From JBKJUK01 sp046590705 (lineage in GTDB: Bacteria > Acidobacteriota > Thermoanaerobaculia > Gp7-AA8): a stretch of 13,615 nt of DNA. Below, in pieces: positions 1 through 6,018 of this stretch. Under the pieces are notes generated by a model that saw nothing but the letters and a program-made list of their open reading frames with translations, searched no databases and had not been told where the DNA came from. Location of the stretch: positions 1 through 13,615 of the forward strand of contig JBKJUK010000056.1 in the NCBI GenBank assembly GCA_046590705.1. Reading direction: 5' to 3'. A program made the position numbers and the translations under genes. Within the stretch, counting starts at the first letter, position 1; each line of letters starts with the position of its first letter.

Positions 1-1
1 T

Positions 2-109
2 CTCGAATACGAGATCGAGAGCGGGACGAAGCCCAGGAGCGTGATCAAACGGGGCCAGATGCGAGGCGGAGCGAGGTCGGACGGTGAGGCGTGGCCTAAG
101 CCACCTTGA
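2..109 (+). CDS. possible C-terminal tail of a gene entering from the left edge
   Basis: One plus-strand frame is open from the window edge to a TGA at 107-109, giving about 35 codons with a strong G/C bias at the third position. The encoded tail is hydrophilic and rich in Arg, Gly and Lys, and resembles no family I recognise. It would end about 58 bases before the stop of the convergent ppiC-like gene, a normal spacing. Two minus-strand frames in the same stretch are also open: one starts at an ATG at 154 and is very Arg-rich, and one is hydrophobic with only a TTG start. The call is therefore weak, and the first 167 bases may be non-coding. Confidence 0.22.
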   Translation, partial: LEYEIESGTKPRSVIKRGQMRGGARSDGEAWPKPP

Positions 110-167
110 AACCGGCCGGCCGACGCGACAACGAAGCAGATGGCCTCGTTTCATCACGCGGCTTCAC

Positions 168-1055
168 TTACAAATTTTCGCGGAATACGTTGATCTTGCT
201 GGCCCCTCTCAACTCCTGCGTGAGTCTTCCTACCGCTTCCATGATCTGGTCGATTCGCTCCGCGAGGAATTTGTCGCGGATTTCTTCGCGGACCTGCGCG
301 TAAGGTAGTGCCCCGCCCGGCTTCTTGTCCTCCACGAGAATGAGGTGATATCCGAACTCGGATTTGATCACTTCACTGATCTCACCCTTCTCGAGTTTGA
401 AGGCTGCTTCGTCGAACTCTTTCACCATCTTCCCGCGCGGAAACCATCCAAGGTCTCCTCCCGAAGTAGAGCTTCCATCCTCGGAGTACTGCAGGGCGAG
501 ATCAGAAAAGTTTCCCTTCCCACCGCGAAGCAGACGTGAGAACGATTCGGCCTTGATGCGCGCCTCTTCCTCTGACTTCGCATCGCTGCGAGTGGTGTTG
601 ACGACATTTCCTTCCTGCGGCGTGAAGAGGATGTGTCTGGCCTTGATGGTTTCTCCACGCTGGAACTCTGATTTGTTCGCCTCGTAATAGGCAAGCACGT
701 CTTTCTCGGGCACAGCCTCTTCCGACACCACCTCGCGAATGTATCTGTCGAAGATCACGCCGTCTCGTGCTGCGCGGATGTCTGCCTGAACATCAGAACG
801 CTTTTCGAAGTTTTCCTTCAAGGCCTCCTGAATGAGGAGCCGGCGGCGGATGAGCGTGTCCAGAAACGGGAGCTTTCCACCGTTTCGATCGTAATTGCTT
901 TTCTGCTGGGGACTGAGACGGTCCCAGAGTCGATCGAACTCTTCCACAGTGATGTTCTCACCGTTGATGGTTGCGATGACCTTGACCGGCGGTGTCTCCG
1001 CGAATGCCACACCTGTTGCAGTAGCGAACAGGATCATTGATAGCAGTTTCTTCAT
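168..1055 (-). CDS. exported peptidyl-prolyl cis-trans isomerase, PpiC/SurA-like (parvulin family)
   Basis: This 295-residue protein is probably a periplasmic foldase that isomerises Xaa-Pro bonds and chaperones exported or outer-membrane proteins. Residues 1-19 form a classic signal peptide (MKK, a hydrophobic stretch, then AFA before Glu20) with no lipobox Cys. Residues about 24-130 are a helical SurA_N/trigger-factor-like chaperone region with the usual INGE..T.EEFD opening. Residues about 134-246 are the parvulin rotamase domain: IKARHILF at 137-144, FSDLALQYSEDGSS at 183-196, GGDLGWF at 199-205, FGYHLILV at 234-241. A C-terminal helix follows. The frame is open upstream to 1205, but the ATG at 1055 is preferred because GGAGG lies 5 nt before it and the signal peptide begins there. 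It is transcribed divergently from dnaB. The single rotamase domain suggests PrsA/PpiC-type architecture; true SurA has two. Confidence 0.9.
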   Translation of the reverse strand: MKKLLSMILFATATGVAFAETPPVKVIATINGENITVEEFDRLWDRLSPQQKSNYDRNGGKLPFLDTLIRRRLLIQEALKENFEKRSDVQADIRAARDGVIFDRYIREVVSEEAVPEKDVLAYYEANKSEFQRGETIKARHILFTPQEGNVVNTTRSDAKSEEEARIKAESFSRLLRGGKGNFSDLALQYSEDGSSTSGGDLGWFPRGKMVKEFDEAAFKLEKGEISEVIKSEFGYHLILVEDKKPGGALPYAQVREEIRDKFLAERIDQIMEAVGRLTQELRGASKINVFRENL

Positions 1056-1060
1056 GATTG

Positions 1061-1065
1061 CCTCC
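1061..1065 (-). promoter_or_regulatory. ribosome binding site of the ppiC-like gene
   Basis: Read on the minus strand, GGAGG stands 5 nt before the ATG at 1055. It decides this start over the longer open frame that begins at 1205, whose extra 50 residues are Arg/Gly-rich and precede the signal peptide. Confidence 0.75.
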
Positions 1066-1251
1066 AGGGGGCCAGAACTCGGGGGAGCAGGCGCACCGTC
1101 TCTCTGACGTCCGTGTCTGCCGAAAGTTTCCGGACCCTCCCGAACATGAGTGGCGCCGACGTCATTCCGGCTGCCTCGACGACGTCCGCAATTCCATTTG
1201 CGCACACGCAGATGGCCTATAAATTCAGAGGATCCGCCAAACTCAGGAGTT

Positions 1252-1267
1252 GCACAAGCGCTTGTGC
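1252..1267. promoter_or_regulatory. perfect 16-bp palindrome, candidate operator
   Basis: GCACAAGCGCTTGTGC is its own reverse complement across all 16 bases, with no spacer. It lies between two divergent genes, 197 bases from the ppiC-like ATG and 154 bases before the dnaB ATG. A perfect dyad of this size in a promoter region fits a dimeric repressor or activator site. No T tract follows on either side, so a terminator is unlikely. The cognate regulator is unknown. Confidence 0.45.
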
Positions 1268-1421
1268 GTCAAGCGTAGGAGAGCGGAAAGAGTCACTTCG
1301 CGGAAAATCGCCGCAGCCCTTTTGCAGCAACGATTCTCGCCAAGGGAAGGCTGTGGAGAACGCGGCGGATAAGCTGTGTAGAATCGAAGCGTCCCTGAAT
1401 CGGACCTATCATTCCTCATCC

Positions 1422-2813
1422 ATGTCAGCCGCCGCCATTGACGTAAGCCTCGACAAGCCACTGCCTCAGAATCCTGAAGCCGAGCGCTCGGTGCTCGGGT
1501 CCATTCTGATCGACAACCAATCCTTCTACCGCGTGGCTTCCTCGATTCAGTCGGGCGACTTCTACAAAGACTCTCATCGAGTGATTTTCGAATCGATGAG
1601 CAGGCTCGCCGAGCAGAGTCGCGAGATCGATCTGGTGACGCTGAAAGACGAACTGGCGAAGAAGGCCCTGCTCGACAAAGCGGGTGGCGCTGCCTATATC
1701 TCGTCGCTGGTCGATGGCATTCCCGACATCGGGAACATCGAGCGCTATGCCCACATCGTGAAAGAGAAGTCGACGCTCAGGCGCCTCATCATCATGGGCA
1801 ACAAGGTGATGCGTGCGGCTTCCGAGGCGCCTAGTGAACCGAGCGAGGTGCTGGGTCTAGCCGAGCGAGCGATCTACGAGATCGCCGAAGGCAACATGGA
1901 GACCGGCTTTGTCGGTATCAACAAAATTACAAGAACAAACATCGAAGCCATTGAGAAACTCAGTGAAAACCGCAGCATGCTCACGGGTCTCGATACCGGC
2001 TTCGACCGCTTCAATGCGATGACCTCCGGTTTCCAGCCATCGGATCTCATCATCCTGGCTGCACGTCCTTCGATGGGAAAGACCTCCTTCATGCTGAACA
2101 TGGCCGAGGCCATGGCCATCCCGGACAAAGCAGGAACGCGCTCGCCGGAATCGCTCAAGTCCGTAGGAATCTTTTCACTCGAAATGTCCAAGGAGCAGCT
2201 GGGACTTCGCATTCTCTCTTCTGAGGCCGGAGTCTCGAATCAACTCATTCGGGCAGGAATGCTCTCGGAGAAAAACTCGCGGGATCTGGCCGAGGCTTCC
2301 GGACGGATCTCCAGGTCGAAGATCTGGATCGATGATGCTGCAGGTATCGACATCATGGAGATGCGGGCTAAGGCCCGTCGTCTGAAGATGGAACATGGGC
2401 TCGATATTCTGATGGTCGACTACCTCCAGCTCATGCAGGCCAAAGGGAAGACGGAATCGCGCAACCAGGAGATTTCACAGATCTCCCGCGGCCTGAAGAT
2501 GATCGCCAAGGAACTGCACGTTCCACTGCTCTCGCTCTCGCAGCTGTCGCGTCGACCGGAGCAGCGGGCGGGAGATCATCGACCCCAGCTGGCCGACCTT
2601 CGCGAATCGGGTTCCATCGAGCAGGATGCAGATCTGGTCTGCTTCATCTACCGCGACGAGATTTACAACAAGGAATCGGAAGACAAGGGAATCGCGGAGA
2701 TCATCATCGGCAAGCAGCGCAACGGTCCGATCGGCGACTTCAAACTGGTCTTTCGCAACGACCTGACCAAGTTCCTGAACTACGAGCCAGAACCGGACTA
2801 CTCGGTCGGATGA
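1422..2813 (+). CDS. dnaB: replicative DNA helicase DnaB
   Basis: This is the hexameric 5'-3' helicase of the replication fork, which unwinds DNA with ATP and recruits primase. The 463 residues match the usual length of about 450-470. The N-terminal primase-interacting domain (about 12-115) opens with PQNPEAERSVLGSILID. After the linker, the RecA-like C-terminal domain shows LTGLDTGFDRFN at 187-198, Walker A ARPSMGKTS at 214-222, FSLEMS at 251-256, Walker B ILMVDYLQL at 329-337, SLSQLSRRPEQR at 371-382, DLRESGSIEQDAD at 392-404, and the arginine-finger segment KQRNGPIG at 431-438. The loop between Walker A and FSLEMS (about 232-247) looks longer than in E. coli DnaB. The ATG at 1422 starts just before the conserved domain, although no clear Shine-Dalgarno precedes it. 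I see no intein: Walker A and the FSLEMS motif are uninterrupted. Confidence 0.96.
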   Translation: MSAAAIDVSLDKPLPQNPEAERSVLGSILIDNQSFYRVASSIQSGDFYKDSHRVIFESMSRLAEQSREIDLVTLKDELAKKALLDKAGGAAYISSLVDGIPDIGNIERYAHIVKEKSTLRRLIIMGNKVMRAASEAPSEPSEVLGLAERAIYEIAEGNMETGFVGINKITRTNIEAIEKLSENRSMLTGLDTGFDRFNAMTSGFQPSDLIILAARPSMGKTSFMLNMAEAMAIPDKAGTRSPESLKSVGIFSLEMSKEQLGLRILSSEAGVSNQLIRAGMLSEKNSRDLAEASGRISRSKIWIDDAAGIDIMEMRAKARRLKMEHGLDILMVDYLQLMQAKGKTESRNQEISQISRGLKMIAKELHVPLLSLSQLSRRPEQRAGDHRPQLADLRESGSIEQDADLVCFIYRDEIYNKESEDKGIAEIIIGKQRNGPIGDFKLVFRNDLTKFLNYEPEPDYSVG

Positions 2814-2843
2814 GATGAGATCGCGGCGAGGCTTCTGACGTGC

Positions 2844-2999
2844 GCCGTCATTCCGAAGGAGCACGCCGCGCTCGCTGGCGCGAACAGAATCACGTTGCGA
2901 CTGAGGAATCTACGAAAAGGGGTCGCGCTCGACATTGCCAGCGCGTTCCCTTCGCGTAGATCCCTCGCACCCGCCCACGCCGCCGCTCGGGATGACGGC
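2844..2999. repeat. interspersed imperfect inverted repeat, copy 1
   Basis: A nested inverted repeat lies between the ends of dnaB and the CoA-transferase gene. The outer arms are 2844-2857 (GCCGTCATTCCGAA) and 2986-2999 (12 of 14 paired). The inner arms are 2903-2914 (GAGGAATCTACG) and 2955-2966 (11 of 12 paired). The same two cores occur in the same order at 4841-5025, so this is a repeat family and not a single terminator. It sits 30 bases after dnaB, between convergent genes, and could also help end transcription. Confidence 0.65.
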
Positions 3000-3063
3000 T
3001 CTCCTGATGGTGCCTGGTGATCTCACATTCCTCTCTCAGTCGCGCTCTGAACGGCTGACCGCG

Positions 3064-4203
3064 TCATCCTTCCATTCCCAACTCTCGCAGAACCTCCTGC
3101 TCGTCCGCGCCCAGTTCGGGCGAACCTCTCCTGATCGGAAAACGCTCGCCGTCGAATCGGACCGGATGCGCGACAAGCTGCAGCGAACTGTCAGGGGCAG
3201 TGGACAGAAGCGGTCGAGCCACGGTTTGAAACGTTTCGGCCACCGACTGAACCAGCGCTGCCGGGATGCCTGATGAAGCAGCGCGTTCGAGCCATTCAGC
3301 CGCAGCCTCCTCGACGAAGAGAGCACTCAGTTTCTCGATCAAGCTGTCGCGATTGGTGACGCGTAGCGCGTTCGTCGAATAGCGCCGGTCCGAACTCAGC
3401 TCCGGGTGATGCAGCACTTCCCTGCAAAGAACTTCGAAATGCCGGTCGCTGGCCACTGCCAGTACGAAGGGACGATCGGCGGCGGCGAAGGCCTGGTAAG
3501 GAACAATCGACGGGTGCTGATTCCCCCATCGCGTGGCCTCATCTCCAGTGACCAGATGATTCTGCGCGACGTTCACCAGCGACGCGGCGGTCGCCCCGAC
3601 GATGGAAATCTCAACATGTTTTCCCTGGCCACTGCGCTCGCGCGCCAGCAGGGCTGTACAGATCGCTCCGTATGCATAGTGCGCTGTCAGAACGTCGGAC
3701 ATGGCCACGCCCACTTTGTGCGGTGCCCCGTCCACCGGTCCGGTAATGGCCATCAGACCTGCGACGGCCTGAGCGAGCAGGTCATAGCCTGGCGACTCGG
3801 ATTCGGCCGTCTCTCGTTCAAAGCCTCGGATCGAACAATGAATCGCACGCGGGTTCAGCGCCCGCACTGTCGCCACGGAAAGTCCGAACTGCAGGCGATC
3901 GTCAGGTTTGAAGTTCTCGACCACGACGTCGGCACGTCGAATCATAGCCGCGGCGATCTCCCGTCCACGGTCCTTTCTGAGGTCGAGCACGATCGAGCGC
4001 TTGTTGCGATTCACCGAGGTGAAGTAAGCGCTGGTCCCGTCCTGCGCGAATGGCGGGCCCCAGCGACGGGTCTCATCGCCACGCGGCTCTTCGATCTTGA
4101 TCACGTCGGCGCCTGCATCGGCCAGCATCATCGTGCAGAGAGGACCGGCCAGGATCCGCGAGAAATCGGCGACATACAGGCCGTGCAGCGGTAGATCAGT
4201 CAT
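3064..4203 (-). CDS. CaiB/BaiF-type CoA-transferase (class III)
   Basis: Class III CoA-transferases move CoA between carboxylic acids, and relatives act as alpha-methylacyl-CoA racemases. The 379 residues match the family, slightly short of the usual 390-430. The N-terminus has the hallmark LPLHGLYVADFSRILAGPLC (4-23), followed by DAGADVIKIEEP (29-40), GDETRRWGPPF (42-52), FTSVNRNKRSIVLDL (61-75) and DVVVENFKP (92-100). Asp170, within GVAMSDVLTAHYA, falls where formyl-CoA transferase has its catalytic Asp169, so the enzyme should be active. The substrate cannot be predicted: related proteins act on formate/oxalate, carnitine, bile acids or branched acyl groups. The ATG at 4203 begins right at the conserved domain, with only a weak purine stretch before it. 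It follows the zinc-ribbon gene by 63 nt on the same strand and may share its transcript. Confidence 0.9.
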   Translation of the reverse strand: MTDLPLHGLYVADFSRILAGPLCTMMLADAGADVIKIEEPRGDETRRWGPPFAQDGTSAYFTSVNRNKRSIVLDLRKDRGREIAAAMIRRADVVVENFKPDDRLQFGLSVATVRALNPRAIHCSIRGFERETAESESPGYDLLAQAVAGLMAITGPVDGAPHKVGVAMSDVLTAHYAYGAICTALLARERSGQGKHVEISIVGATAASLVNVAQNHLVTGDEATRWGNQHPSIVPYQAFAAADRPFVLAVASDRHFEVLCREVLHHPELSSDRRYSTNALRVTNRDSLIEKLSALFVEEAAAEWLERAASSGIPAALVQSVAETFQTVARPLLSTAPDSSLQLVAHPVRFDGERFPIRRGSPELGADEQEVLRELGMEG

Positions 4204-4266
4204 CTTCGATCCAGGCAGTGATCCGAGGGCGGAGAGTTGTCGAGAAAAGTGGCCATTCGACCGCGA

Positions 4267-4668
4267 TTACTTGTATCCGACCTTGAGTGCTTCGAGATCG
4301 GCCAGGGCCTTTCGCAGAATGTTCAGGACATTGTGCAGTTCCATACCGTACACCTTCAGTTCAGCGTCGCAGTCGCTCATCGAGTAGATCGCTTCGTCCT
4401 TCTCGAGACGGTCGCGTTCGAAGCGCAGACGCTCGGATAGTTCCTCGATTTCAGTGCGAAGAACAAAGTGCAGATCTTTCTCACCCAGGTAGCGCTTGCA
4501 CTGGGGACAGTAGATGGAATTGTCCTCCACGTTCTCGATCAGATCGTAAATAAACTGCCTCTCGCAGGCCGGACATTCGAAGACTTCAGGAAGCATGGAT
4601 GCTGATTCAGAACGTGGGCCTGAGGTCGGAATTCCACTCTTGACCGTACCGCTGCTGGGCTGTAGCAT
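4267..4668 (-). CDS. small zinc-ribbon plus coiled-coil protein of unknown function
   Basis: I do not recognise this 133-residue protein. Residues about 32-56 hold two CxxC knuckles (CPAC at 32-35 and CPQC at 54-57), which should bind one Zn. A charged heptad-like helix (about 66-92, rich in Glu, Leu and Arg) and a second helix near the C-terminus (about 105-130) suggest a coiled coil. No signal peptide or membrane segment is seen. The start is uncertain: the ATG at 4668 gives a low-complexity Ser/Gly/Pro leader of 24 residues, whereas the ATG at 4596 begins at MLPEVFECPAC. A likely tRNA promoter overlaps 4663-4668, and neither start has a strong Shine-Dalgarno, so the shorter 109-residue form is quite possible. 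It is upstream of and co-oriented with the CoA-transferase gene. A role in transcription or nucleic-acid binding is guesswork. Confidence 0.7.
   Translation of the reverse strand: MLQPSSGTVKSGIPTSGPRSESASMLPEVFECPACERQFIYDLIENVEDNSIYCPQCKRYLGEKDLHFVLRTEIEELSERLRFERDRLEKDEAIYSMSDCDAELKVYGMELHNVLNILRKALADLEALKVGYK
4640..4668 (+). promoter_or_regulatory. candidate sigma70 promoter of tRNA-Gln
   Basis: TTGACC at 4640-4645 and TAGCAT at 4663-4668 are separated by exactly 17 bases, which would start transcription near 4675, about 25 bases before the tRNA. The bases just after the -10 are G/C-rich (GACCGCCC), as in discriminators of stringently controlled stable-RNA promoters. It overlaps the far start codon of the opposite zinc-ribbon gene. 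Confidence 0.5.
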
Positions 4669-4699
4669 GACCGCCCGTTCGCGGTTGACGCTCCTTTGC

Positions 4700-4773
4700 T
4701 GGGAGATCGTTCAATGGTAGGACAGCTGGCTCTGAACCAGTCAATCGGGGTTCGACTCCCTGTCTCCCAGCCA
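4700..4773 (+). tRNA. tRNA-Gln (anticodon CTG)
   Basis: The cloverleaf folds by hand. Acceptor TGGGAGA pairs with TCTCCCA, discriminator G is followed by an encoded CCA (4771-4773), the D arm is GTTC/GGAC with AATGGTA in the loop, the anticodon stem is GCTGG/CCAGT around CTCTGAA (anticodon CTG, reading CAG), and the T arm is CGGGG/CCCTG around TTCGACT. The U1 (T) opening base and weak first pair are typical of tRNA-Gln. Six T residues follow at 4775-4780 and may help termination. Confidence 0.96.
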
Positions 4774-4840
4774 GTTTTTTCAGGATGCCACGTTACATGA
4801 TGCCGGACGTCCGTCTGACAGCGGCACCCTGTGCGCTAAC

Positions 4841-5025
4841 GCGACGTCATTCCGATGAGCCACGCGATCTCTATCGTGATGCAGCATTGAATGCGAAGAG
4901 GAATCTCCGGTCCGCGCAGATGCGGTGCTGTGCTTCGACCCTCACGGCGCGGAACGGAGATTCCTCTTCGCAGACAAACCTCGCAAGCTCGCATCGGAAT
5001 GGCCCGCTCATCGGAGTGACGTCGC
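4841..5025. repeat. interspersed imperfect inverted repeat, copy 2 (well preserved, 185 bp)
   Basis: The outer arms 4841-4860 and 5006-5025 pair at 19 of 20 positions (GCGACGTCATTCCGATGAGC on the left). The inner arms 4892-4917 and 4947-4972 pair at 25 of 26, including 18 perfect pairs starting TGCGAAGAGGAATCTCCG, around a 29-base loop. The CGTCATTCCGA and GAGGAATCT cores are shared with copy 1 at 2844-2999. A partial echo of the outer arm (ATCGGAATGG) occurs at 4993-5002. The high arm identity suggests a recent or structurally constrained copy. No transposase is encoded nearby. Confidence 0.85.
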
Positions 5026-5113
5026 GGCAGAATCGAGGACCAAATTACGCGCCATCCCACACTCCGGCCCCCAAGGACTCCGGCCCCCGGTCCGTCTACA
5101 GGAAAGGATTCCA

Positions 5114-5142
5114 TTGACAGCCCCTCACCCTCAGGGTACTTT
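5114..5142 (+). promoter_or_regulatory. candidate sigma70 promoter of the accessory operon
   Basis: A perfect -35 TTGACA (5114-5119) is followed after 17 bases by TACTTT (5137-5142), a poor -10 with 3 of 6 consensus matches. Transcription would start near 5149, leaving a leader of about 90 bases. A weak -10 would fit a promoter that is held low or needs control. Confidence 0.4.
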
Positions 5143-5160
5143 CACTTCACACAAAACAAA

Positions 5161-5172
5161 CCGACCAGTCGG
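5161..5172. promoter_or_regulatory. small dyad, candidate TetR-type operator
   Basis: CCGAC-CA-GTCGG is an inverted repeat with 5-bp arms and a 2-base centre. It lies just after the predicted start point near 5149 and 66 bases before the SDR start, a common place for a repressor site. Some TetR repressors of fatty-acid genes bind sites containing ACCGACC, as I recall for Thermus PfmR. The operon's own TetR is the natural candidate. The short arms keep confidence low. Confidence 0.3.
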
Positions 5173-5238
5173 CCAGCGACCTCGCGAGCCGTCTTGCCGC
5201 CTCACATATCTAGCCGGCACTTGGCCCAGGGGCTCTGA

Positions 5239-5964
5239 ATGGATCTGAATCTGAAGGATAGAGTAGTCATCGTCACCGGAGGCGGAGCAGGCATCGGACG
5301 CGAAACCGCCGAACGCTTCACCGCCGAGGGCGCGCAGGTCGTGGTCTGGGACGTGAGCATCGAGCCGCGGATCGACGTGACCAGTCGTGAGCAGGTTGAA
5401 GGGGCGGTCGAAGAAGTAATCCAGAAGTACGGAAGAATCGATGTGCTGGTCAATAACGCCGGGATCACGCGCGATGCGCAACTGGTGAAGTGGAAGGAAG
5501 GCGCGGTCGGATCGATCATGGAAGACTCCGCGTTCGACGCCGTCATCGGCGTGAACCTCAAGGGAGTTTTCGTCTGCGCACGCGCTGTGGTGCCTCATAT
5601 GATCCGCGCGGGAAGAGGCGTCATTCTGAACGCCTCGTCGATCGTCGGACTGCACGGAAATTTCGGTCAGACAAACTACGCGGCCACCAAAGCCGGCGTC
5701 ATCAGCTTCACCCACACCTGGTCTCGTGAACTAGGTCGCTACGGCATCCGGGTCAACGCAGTCGCCCCCGGTTTCATCGCAACGGACATGGTGCGGGCCA
5801 TGCCTCCGAAGGTCGTCGAGTCGATGGCCGCGCGGACTCCGCTCAATCGCCTCGGAGAACCGGTCGAGATCGCCAATGCCTACGTCTGGCTCGCCTCCGA
5901 TGCAGCCAGCTTCGTAAGCGGAGCGGTGCTCTCGGTGGACGGAGGTCTCGTACTGGGAACGTAG
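5239..5964 (+). CDS. short-chain dehydrogenase/reductase (FabG-like), probably NAD-dependent
   Basis: This 241-residue classical SDR interconverts a hydroxyl and a keto group, most likely on a 3-hydroxy/3-oxoacyl-CoA. The cofactor motif TGGGAGIG is at 13-20, NNAG at 72-75, and the catalytic tetrad is Asn106, Ser134, Tyr147, Lys151 (YAATK at 147-151). PGFIATDM at 177-184 and VSGAVLSVDGG at 226-236 are typical of FabG-like enzymes. Asp38 at the end of the second strand normally favours NAD(H) over NADP(H), unlike biosynthetic FabG. The segment between strand 2 and DVTS (39-48) is very short, so one Rossmann helix is missing, and residues about 82-97 form an insertion before the FDAVIGVN helix. 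AGGGG stands 6 nt before the ATG. It is the first gene of the operon, with 54 nt to the next. The names fabG and hydroxyacyl-CoA dehydrogenase are both possible. Confidence 0.9.
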   Translation: MDLNLKDRVVIVTGGGAGIGRETAERFTAEGAQVVVWDVSIEPRIDVTSREQVEGAVEEVIQKYGRIDVLVNNAGITRDAQLVKWKEGAVGSIMEDSAFDAVIGVNLKGVFVCARAVVPHMIRAGRGVILNASSIVGLHGNFGQTNYAATKAGVISFTHTWSRELGRYGIRVNAVAPGFIATDMVRAMPPKVVESMAARTPLNRLGEPVEIANAYVWLASDAASFVSGAVLSVDGGLVLGT

Positions 5965-6018
5965 ACGGGCCGTCGCCGTCAGGCGCGTCTCTCCACGCGA
6001 TCACAAACGAAGACACGT

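Larger units (their letters stand above)
1056..1421. other. divergent intergenic region between the ppiC-like gene and dnaB
   Basis: These 366 bases hold no supported gene. The dnaB frame is open back to 1113, but the extra residues do not resemble the DnaB N-terminus. The region must hold two divergent promoters. I see only fragments: TAGAAT at 1379-1384, a possible -10 for dnaB without a convincing -35, and TATAAA at 1218-1223 with a TTGCGC only 14 bases upstream. The most striking element is the perfect 16-bp palindrome at 1252-1267, listed separately. Confidence 0.6.
4774..5238. other. intergenic region holding a large palindromic repeat and the operon leader
   Basis: No gene is supported in these 465 bases. 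The short frames that cross it lie within the repeat. In order it holds a T tract after the tRNA, the inverted repeat at 4841-5025, a 12-bp direct repeat ACTCCGGCCCCC (5061-5072 and 5077-5088), a candidate promoter (5114-5142), a small dyad (5161-5172) and the Shine-Dalgarno AGGGG 6 nt before the SDR start. Confidence 0.6.

Noticed and set aside
1..154. Minus-strand gene starting at the ATG at 154 and leaving at the left edge
   Set aside because: The translation is Arg/Pro-rich with no family features and no convincing Shine-Dalgarno; another minus frame is open as well, so none can be preferred.
1113..1421. N-terminal extension of DnaB by 103 residues
   Set aside because: The frame is open, but the extra residues are not DnaB-like, and the conserved domain starts right after the ATG at 1422.
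3406..4194. Long plus-strand open frame of 262 codons opposite the CoA-transferase gene
   Set aside because: The minus-strand frame has a clear family signature and catalytic Asp, and the plus-strand translation has no recognisable motif.
4775..4780. Six T residues after the tRNA as an intrinsic terminator
   Set aside because: No separate stem precedes the tract; it may aid termination but cannot be called a full terminator.
4785..5117. Plus-strand open frame of 110 codons after the tRNA
   Set aside because: It lies almost wholly within the palindromic repeat and is an accident of its G/C-rich sequence.
5131..5715. Minus-strand open frame of 194 codons across the operon leader and SDR gene
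   Set aside because: It runs through the promoter region and opposes a complete SDR with catalytic tetrad; no family features.
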